Shown here: positions 1 to 6,700 of the stretch, piece by piece
Layout of the letters: every line of letters starts with the position of its first letter
Position numbering within the stretch: the first letter of the stretch is position 1
The notes under the pieces: model-generated
Seen by the model: the letters and a program-made list of their open reading frames with translations, nothing else
Databases searched by the model: none
What the model was told of the DNA's origin: nothing
Translations under genes and position numbers: made by a program
NCBI GenBank assembly: GCA_018372435.1
Contig: JAHAJA010000004.1
Location: 1 to 64,000, forward strand
Direction: 5' to 3'
Origin: Clostridiales bacterium
GTDB taxonomy: Bacteria; Bacillota; Clostridia; Lachnospirales; Lachnospiraceae
DNA length: 64,000 bases

Positions 1-44
1 CACATGCAGTTGACTGTTACTAATAGGTCGAGGGCTTAACCAAA
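1..44 (+). rRNA. 23S rRNA, 3' end (partial)
   Basis: The first bases match the conserved 3' terminus of bacterial 23S rRNA (the ACTAATAGGTCGAGGGCTTA block followed by ACC). Only the last ~44 nt lie in the window. No 5S rRNA or tRNA follows before the terminator at 97-130, so in this operon the 5S gene is not directly downstream of the 23S. Confidence 0.85.
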
Positions 45-96
45 AGAATGAATCTGACAAAAATTCAATGTGTAGTTTTGAAGATATAAGAGAAGG

Positions 97-130
97 AAAA
101 CCATTAATCATTATGATTAATGGTTTTTTT
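97..130 (+). terminator. rRNA operon terminator
   Basis: Perfect inverted repeat (ACCATTAATCA / TGATTAATGGT) with a 2-3 nt loop, followed by a run of seven T. It sits about 50 nt after the 23S end and is a typical intrinsic terminator for the rRNA operon. Confidence 0.8.
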
Positions 131-163
131 GCATGTCATCAGTTACTTACAAGCGTATTGGGG

Positions 164-197
164 CACTGAAGGAATTAGGTCACTGAAGGAATTAGGT
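164..197. repeat. 17-bp perfect tandem duplication
   Basis: The 17-mer CACTGAAGGAATTAGGT occurs twice in direct succession (164-180 and 181-197), between the rRNA terminator and the recombinase relic. It looks like a recent slippage or insertion scar. Confidence 0.8.
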
Positions 198-208
198 CAT
201 TTAAGTGA

Positions 209-511
<303 letters not shown>

Positions 512-615
512 TCATTATAATATAATCATCTACTTAATTTGATTTTTTTCTAATTTAATACAAAAAGAATTTTGGACTCATTATTTATATGAAGATATGA
601 AAGGTGGAATATAAT

Positions 616-1638
616 ATGACAACAGATTTTAATAAAGAGTTAAATAAATATTTTGAAATTATAGGTTTATTATATAACAGTAATCAACCTAAATTTATAA
701 CGAATGAGGTCATAGAGAAAACGGCAACGGAGTTTGGTATAAATGCTGATGAACTTAACAAAAAGGTTGTTGTTGTTTTAAAAAAATACATTGCTGCCTT
801 TCAAAAAGAAATGATAAAAAATAACATTGACGATTTTGATTTTTTCTTTTCGGAGGAAGATGATGATTTCATTTTATCTATCCAATATGTGTGTTCAAAC
901 CACCAAGAATGGTTTGAACAAGGGTTTGAGAATTTAACAGAAAGAGAAATCCTATTAGCTTTTGCTGAAGTGCTTTTTGAAGAAACAATAATATCTGCTG
1001 ATACACCGAGTTTTAATGAATTGATAGCGTTACTAAGTGAAACCGGATTTTCTGCCAACACTTGCTGGAAACTTATGCTTATTTTCCAATCACCCAAAGA
1101 AAAGATTGAAAAGCTATCAAAAATAATTAACAGTAATATCGCTGCATATGAGAAAGCTATTATTACAATTCAGAAACCATTAAACAAGCTATTAGAAAAA
1201 TTTCCTCATGGTGAGTTTATTGGTGGTCCTTTGCATCAAAATTCTCATATAACTCCTACTTTAATCTATCCAGCAGTGGAACTAGTTAATATAAATGGGA
1301 CATTTTCAAATTCCTATATTGGTTTATTTACAGATGATGTTTATAAAATGCAGCAGAGATCAAAGACAGCTCAAAAAAATATTCTTCCTATGCTTAAAGC
1401 CATAAGTGATAATAGCAAATTCGATATTCTGCTTTCACTTATAAAGGCACCGAAATACAATTTGGAATTGGCAGAGGAACTAAATTTATCGGCAGCAACC
1501 ATTTCACACCACATGAATGTATTGCTTACTTGTCATTTGGTGAGTGTAGAAAAAAAGGACGGACGTGTATACTATACTCTTTCAAAAAATACAATTGATA
1601 ATTTGCTTTTGGACTTACACAATAAATTTTTAGGTTAA
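616..1638 (+). CDS. ArsR-type winged-helix transcriptional regulator with long N-terminal domain
   Basis: 340-residue protein. The C-terminal ~80 residues form an ArsR-like winged helix: LAEELNLSAATISHHMNVL is the recognition helix-turn-helix and KKDGRVYYTLS the wing. The N-terminal ~250 residues are acidic and unrecognised; ArsR proteins of this length usually carry an effector-sensing domain there. No metal-binding Cys cluster is evident. I chose ATG 616 because AAGGTGG lies 8-10 nt upstream; an in-frame GTG at 604 overlaps that ribosome site. The gene is followed by its own terminator and then by the promoter and operator of the MFS exporter, so it probably represses that exporter. That role is inference from position. 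Confidence 0.75.
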   Translation: MTTDFNKELNKYFEIIGLLYNSNQPKFITNEVIEKTATEFGINADELNKKVVVVLKKYIAAFQKEMIKNNIDDFDFFFSEEDDDFILSIQYVCSNHQEWFEQGFENLTEREILLAFAEVLFEETIISADTPSFNELIALLSETGFSANTCWKLMLIFQSPKEKIEKLSKIINSNIAAYEKAIITIQKPLNKLLEKFPHGEFIGGPLHQNSHITPTLIYPAVELVNINGTFSNSYIGLFTDDVYKMQQRSKTAQKNILPMLKAISDNSKFDILLSLIKAPKYNLELAEELNLSAATISHHMNVLLTCHLVSVEKKDGRVYYTLSKNTIDNLLLDLHNKFLG

Positions 1639-1641
1639 AGT

Positions 1642-1676
1642 AAAATCGGCAAGGCTTTGAGCCTTGTCGATTTTAT
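1642..1676 (+). terminator. Terminator of the ArsR-type regulator gene
   Basis: Hairpin AAAATCGGCAAGGC / GCCTTGTCGATTTT with a 3-5 nt loop and one mismatch, followed by T-rich sequence. The tail runs directly into the -35 box of the exporter promoter at 1677. Confidence 0.75.
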
Positions 1677-1705
1677 TTGACATACATGAAATAATAACAT
1701 ATAAT
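1677..1705 (+). promoter_or_regulatory. Sigma-A-type promoter of the MFS exporter
   Basis: TTGACA (1677-1682), a 17-nt spacer and TATAAT (1700-1705): a perfect consensus promoter. It starts inside the T tail of the upstream terminator and lies 85 nt before the exporter start. Confidence 0.75.
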
Positions 1706-1775
1706 ATTAGATGTAAATCTAATTTTGAAGTATTTTTTTTGCCAACAAATTAGATTAACATCAAACAAATTAGAT
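1706..1775 (+). promoter_or_regulatory. Putative operator: ATTAGAT palindrome plus two direct half-sites
   Basis: Immediately after the -10 box is a palindrome of 7-bp arms, ATTAGAT (1706-1712) and ATCTAAT (1717-1723), with a 4-bp centre, so it covers the expected transcription start. The decamer CAAATTAGAT, containing the same half-site, recurs at 1746-1755 and 1766-1775, exactly 20 bp apart. The upstream ArsR-type protein is the natural candidate ligand; that assignment is inferred. Confidence 0.55.
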
Positions 1776-1790
1776 ATTAATGGAGGTATT

Positions 1791-3041
1791 ATGAGCGGTA
1801 AATTATTTTCTAAAAACTTTTCGTTACTTATAGCAGGGCAGGCAGTATCTTTATTTGGAAACTGTATATTGGACTTTGCGTTATCTATGTATGTCTTAGA
1901 GATAACTGGTTCCGCTACAATATTTGCGGGCTTCTTGGCTCTTGCTATGTTACCAACTATTTTTTTATCCCCTTTAGGCGGTGTTCTTGCTGACAGAGCA
2001 AATAGGCGAAACATAATGGTCGTATTAGATTTTATAGCCGGAGTGATTGTTCTGTTGGCTGTAATTATGATTGACCGAGGGAACAGCCTTGAAATAATTG
2101 GGATGACACTGGTTATTCAATCAATCTTAGGTGCTTTTGAAAACCCAACGGTTCAAGCGTGTGTTCCTCAAATGCAAACCGGAGATAATATTATTCGTGG
2201 TAATGCGGTTGTCAATCAAATTAGCGCCCTTTCTGCATTGGTAGCTCCGTTTATTGGTAGTATGCTTTACATGTCTTTTGGGTTAAAACCTGTAATGTAT
2301 GCGGGTGCAACTTGCTTTTTTGTAACGGCTATCTTTGAGTGCTTCATTAAGTTGGAAAACATACGGCATAAAGAAAAAGAAAACATTTGTCGAATTATTA
2401 AAAATGACTTAAGGTGTAGCGTACGCTTTATTAGCCGTGAAAAACCATGTATCTTAAAAATCTTATCATTAGTGGCAGTTGTAGCGTTTTTTATTCAAGG
2501 TCTTGCCTTGGTTGGTTTTCCTTATATAGTTCGAACAATCCTTGGATTAAATGCTAATTATTATGGTGCAGCAATAAGTATCCTTAGTTTTGCAAGTATT
2601 GTCGGTAGTATTATAGCAGGTTTACTTGCTACGAAATTCAAAATCAGAAAACTGAATATAACATTATTTGGGATAGGCTTCTTTTTATTACCGGTCGGGA
2701 TAATCTTTATGAACATTGCTAATGTTTATATAAAATATATTGCGTTGATTATATCTTTTTTCTTAATACAAATTGCAGCTTGCGTATTTTCTATTTTTGC
2801 ATTATCTATCATTCAACAGCTAACCCCCGAAAACATGATTGGGAAAGTCATGGCTTATACCGCCACCTTTTCATTGTGTGCACAACCCTTAGGGCAAATC
2901 ATTTATGGAATGTTGTTTGATAAGTTCAGTAGTATGATTTATGTTGTAGTAATACCGACAGGACTAATACTATGTGTAATAGGCTTCATTTCTAAACGGT
3001 TTTTCCGAAATGTAGAAAATCAACTTAATAGGACCACTTAA
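1791..3041 (+). CDS. MFS-family efflux transporter
   Basis: 416-residue integral membrane protein with about 12 hydrophobic segments. The N-terminal half starts LLIAGQAVSLFGNCILDFAL, followed by the MFS loop 2-3 signature GGVLADRANRRNIMVVLDF, which resembles macrolide and enterobactin exporters of the MefA/EntS type. A central charged loop (KEKENICRIIKNDLR) separates the two six-helix halves. Start ATG 1791 follows TGGAGGT at 7 nt; the longer frame from 1725 would start inside the operator. It probably expels a small drug-like or siderophore-like compound under control of the upstream ArsR-type regulator. The substrate cannot be read from sequence. Confidence 0.8.
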   Translation: MSGKLFSKNFSLLIAGQAVSLFGNCILDFALSMYVLEITGSATIFAGFLALAMLPTIFLSPLGGVLADRANRRNIMVVLDFIAGVIVLLAVIMIDRGNSLEIIGMTLVIQSILGAFENPTVQACVPQMQTGDNIIRGNAVVNQISALSALVAPFIGSMLYMSFGLKPVMYAGATCFFVTAIFECFIKLENIRHKEKENICRIIKNDLRCSVRFISREKPCILKILSLVAVVAFFIQGLALVGFPYIVRTILGLNANYYGAAISILSFASIVGSIIAGLLATKFKIRKLNITLFGIGFFLLPVGIIFMNIANVYIKYIALIISFFLIQIAACVFSIFALSIIQQLTPENMIGKVMAYTATFSLCAQPLGQIIYGMLFDKFSSMIYVVVIPTGLILCVIGFISKRFFRNVENQLNRTT

Positions 3042-3208
3042 TATTAGCGGAAATAACCGCTGACAACAGTACGGCGGTATCACTGCCAGGTCCAATTATT
3101 ACAACCTTTCTCTACCCTGATAATCATAAATTTTCATTTGATCAAATGTATACATATATTAAGGCTAGGGGATATGCAATCTACCTAGTTACAGTAGATA
3201 CTCTTTAG
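3041..3208 (+). pseudogene. Relic of 2-aminoethylphosphonate-pyruvate transaminase (PhnW-like), C-terminal fragment
   Basis: An open stretch in a frame different from the exporter reads ...LPGPIITTFLYPDNHKFSF, then DQMYTYIKARGYAIYL, and stops at 3206-3208. This resembles the C-terminal region of PhnW-type aminotransferases (SPIITTF..P....FDF..FY..L..RGFVIYPGKL). The fragment has no start, lacks the PLP-binding part and breaks where the PGKLT segment should follow. It is a gene remnant; the family call rests on this short match. Confidence 0.45.
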
Positions 3209-3783
3209 GAACTTCCAGTGTTATTAAGGAAGTTAAACGTTAAACAATATAAGTTTAAATAAACTAATCAAAATCACTCATTTCTTGAGAAGAAGTGAGT
3301 GATTTCTTTGCTTAGATTTGGCTTAATGAGAGGATAGAAAAGAAAATAAAGTACAAAATGGTTTGTAAAATATGCGATAATATAGTAAATAGATGTAATT
3401 TACTATTGTGTTTATTTTATAATTATGTTAATATTACCAGTAAATAGAAATAAAATCATATTATTTTTAGCGTTTATAGTATTTTAAGTTAAGTTTTCTA
3501 ATATCTGATATCTAATTTTCAACAGTAAGAGGAGAATTGTTATATTAATGGTCCTCTTTTGTCACGTTAAACTTCTGTGCTCTATCTTATCCAACACTAT
3601 GTCGTTTTAATCACCAAACCATATTAAGAAAGGAGGTGAGAAACTCGCATAGATAGTTTAACGTAAAACTATGTTATTGGGTTTATGTAACAAGGTGTAG
3701 CAAGGCAATTTTGAAACTCTTTGTAAGGAGAAGAGCTTCTCAATTGACGTAACAAAGTTTAGTTTTGAAAGGAGACGATAGGT
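3209..3783 (+). other. Non-coding region and long leader upstream of the GH87-like gene
   Basis: 575 nt without a supportable gene. It contains a terminator-like hairpin (3271-3308), a second weak hairpin (AAGAGGA/TCCTCTT, about 3527-3560) and an unusually perfect Shine-Dalgarno sequence AAGGAGGTGAG at 3629-3639, about 140 nt before the gene and followed by no usable ORF. It also has a loose inverted repeat (ATAGTTT/AAAACTAT, about 3652-3671) and the palindrome GAGAAGAGCTTCTC (about 3728-3741). I recognise no riboswitch class. Confidence 0.5.
3271..3308 (+). terminator. Terminator-like hairpin
   Basis: Arms AATCACTCA and TGAGTGATT around a ~15-nt loop, followed by TTCTTTG. It probably ended the transcript that once carried the exporter and the PhnW relic. 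Confidence 0.55.
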
Positions 3784-6700
3784 ATGTCAAAGAGAATGAG
3801 GAAGATAATTGCAGTAATTATAATACTGTCAATGATCATTCCAAATCAAGTTCCTGCTGTATTTGCCAAGAAGGTTACTAATGATGCGACTGTTTTCATT
3901 AAAACTACTTCAAATGCGTATCTTTATGCAGAAGGATCAGATGTCAAGAGTGGGGAATTAAAAGAGAAAAATCCAAATTATATTTGGAAAGTTATCAAAA
4001 AATCCGATGGGACGTATTGGATACAAAATATGGGGACAAGCTCTTATATGTGTCTTGAGTATACCAACGGTACCGTACGACTAGAAAGTACAATTTATGA
4101 AGTTTGGATGAGTAGTAAATGGTATATTGAGGGCGACGAAAACACATCTACAATCGATAATATGTGGAAAAGTACAAGAAATAATGGGACAGGAGGATTT
4201 TTATATACAAAAGACAAGGATAGTACCACGTATTATGGAACAACAGCACAAAGTTGGATTATTGAAGACTATAGCGCATCCTCTAATGTTGATGATGATG
4301 GTGTTCCAGGCAAATTAACGAATGCGCATGCTGGGGATGCTATTTCGATTCCAGGAGCAAATGCGGATGCTAATAGTATAGGTGCATCCATGCCATATGT
4401 TAGGTATGATTCTGAAAATGCTTCGATAGGAGGAGGGGCTATCTTAACATCTTCTAATGATTGGTCGTTAACTAATATAGCTAGTCAGGCTTCGAATCAA
4501 TCCTATGTTAGTTTACCGACAAACGGATCATATGCAGAGTGGACAACGTTTTCGTCAGGGAATGGAATAGTAATGCGATTTACTCTTCCAGATAGTGCTG
4601 ATGGAATGGGACAAACTGGGTCACTTGATGTATATGTAAACGGCGCGAAGGTAAAGACAGTTGATCTTACATCATATTATATGTGGCAGTATTTGAATGG
4701 AGGAGCTGGGGACACTCCAGGTAATGGTACTGCATGTTTTGCTTTTGATGAAGTGCACTTTCGTTTGGAGCAATCTTTACAACCGGGTGATAAAATTCGT
4801 ATTCAAAGTACGAAGGCGAATGGGCTAACTTATGGGGTTGACTTCCTAGAGATTGAAGAAACAGGAAAACCAATTGGACAGCCAGCAGGTTCTTATTCAG
4901 TTGTAGAGTTTGGGGCAGTCCCTGATGATGGCGTGGATGATTATGCAGCTATTACGGCATGTATAGCAGCAGCAGATGCCGCTGGAAAGGATGTATATTT
5001 CCCAGAAGGAACGTATCACATTAATCAAATTTGGAGAGTATCAGCAAGTAATATGATGATTACGGGCGCGGGTATGTGGTTTACAAACATCCAGTTTACC
5101 AATTCCGGACAGCAAAAGGGCGGTATTTCAGGTGCAGGTGATGGCTCCACTTATAATATAGAATTCTGTAATATGTACATAAACTCTAACTTACGTTCAC
5201 GTTACGGTGAGAATGCAATCTATAAGTGTTTCATGGATGTATTTGATGGAAATTCATTAATTCATGATATTTGGGAAGAACATTTTGAATGTGGATTTTG
5301 GGTTGGAGACTATAATGGTTCACTAGATTATTCGGATAATCTTAAGATTGTAAATTGTCGTATTCGTAATAACCTAGCAGATGGGGTAAACTTCTGTCAA
5401 GGTACAAGCAATGCTACCGTTTACAATTGTTCTATCCGCAATAATGGTGATGATGGACTAGCAATGTGGAATAATAATTATATGTCTGCAAAAGATGAAT
5501 CAAATAATGTATTCTGCTATAATACGATAGATCTCTCATGGCGTGCTGGTGGTATTGCAATATACGGTGGAGATGGACATAAGGTCTATAACAACTATAT
5601 ACGTGATAGTTTCATGGCCTCAGGAATTCACCTAAATACCACATTTTCAGGATACAAATTTGATAATACAAAGAATATTCAATTCGACAATAATATAATT
5701 ATACGTTCTGGTGCTAGCTATGATACATGGCAAAGTGAGTATGGTGCTATAGATATTATAGGAGCCACTAAGAATGTAACATTCAATAACACGTATATTT
5801 ATGATGCACAACATGATGGAATTCGTATAGGAGATAGTATATCTAATATAGTATTTAATAAGTTAAATATATTCGGAACTGGTGTTGATGGTAAGAAACC
5901 TAACTATTCATCCTTACCACATCTAGGTGCTGCCATTATGAGTTTTGGTGGTAATCCTAATGTAACGATTAATGATTTAACATTGAGAAAGATTGCATAT
6001 GCAGATACATACTATCTGAATAATGCGAATGTAAAATTGAACAATGTTACAAATGAAGGAAATACAGGTTATACAATTCCCAAATATCCAGAGGTTGAAA
6101 CAATTGCTACAGATCACAGCAATCAGATATTAAAGCCTATTATTGTGCCACCAACGGACCCAACAGATCCAACGGATCCAACAGATCCAACAGATCCAAC
6201 GGATCCAACAGATCCAACAGATCCAACGGACCCAACGGATCCAACAGATCCAACAGATCCAACAGATCCAACGAATCCAACAGCGCCATACGGAAATCCA
6301 GACATGGTTATTACGGATATTATATGGACTCCTGAAAAACCAGCAAAGGGAAATGATGTTGTTTTTAGTGCTGTTATTAAGAATCAAGGAACAGGAGTAG
6401 CAAATCCAGATGTAATTAATGGAGTGCAATTCCAGATTGATGGAAGTTGTGTAGCGTGGTCAGATACGAATAAGACACAGATTATGCCAGGTGAGTCCAT
6501 AACAGTAACAGCCAATAATGGACCAAGTGGAAGTGCAACGTGGAAAGCTACAACCGGTACTCATACAGTTCTTGCATGGGTAAATGATGTTAACCGTTAT
6601 CAAGAATCCAATGCAAATAATAATAAGACGACAGAGTTAATTACTGTTACAGATCAAGTGATCGTAGACCCAGATCCACCTGTTAACCCAAGTGAGGGTT

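Noticed and set aside
45..208. 5S rRNA after the 23S
   Set aside because: No 5S-like sequence before or after the terminator at 97-130.
801..1097. 98-codon minus-strand frame inside the ArsR-type regulator gene
   Set aside because: Shadow of the coding frame.
1673..2014. 113-codon minus-strand frame over the MFS promoter
   Set aside because: Antisense of the exporter 5' region; overlaps the terminator and operator and has no supporting features.
3560..3783. Cyclic-di-GMP or other known riboswitch upstream of the GH87-like gene
   Set aside because: Looked for the conserved class I and II core motifs and found none.
6154..6282. Possible CRISPR array
   Set aside because: Units are contiguous 9-mers with no spacers and lie inside a coding frame.
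6123..6429. Open frames on both strands across the TDP repeat (GSV and WIC/RWI repeats)
   Set aside because: They are by-products of a 9-bp repeat without stops in several frames; no ribosome site or homology.
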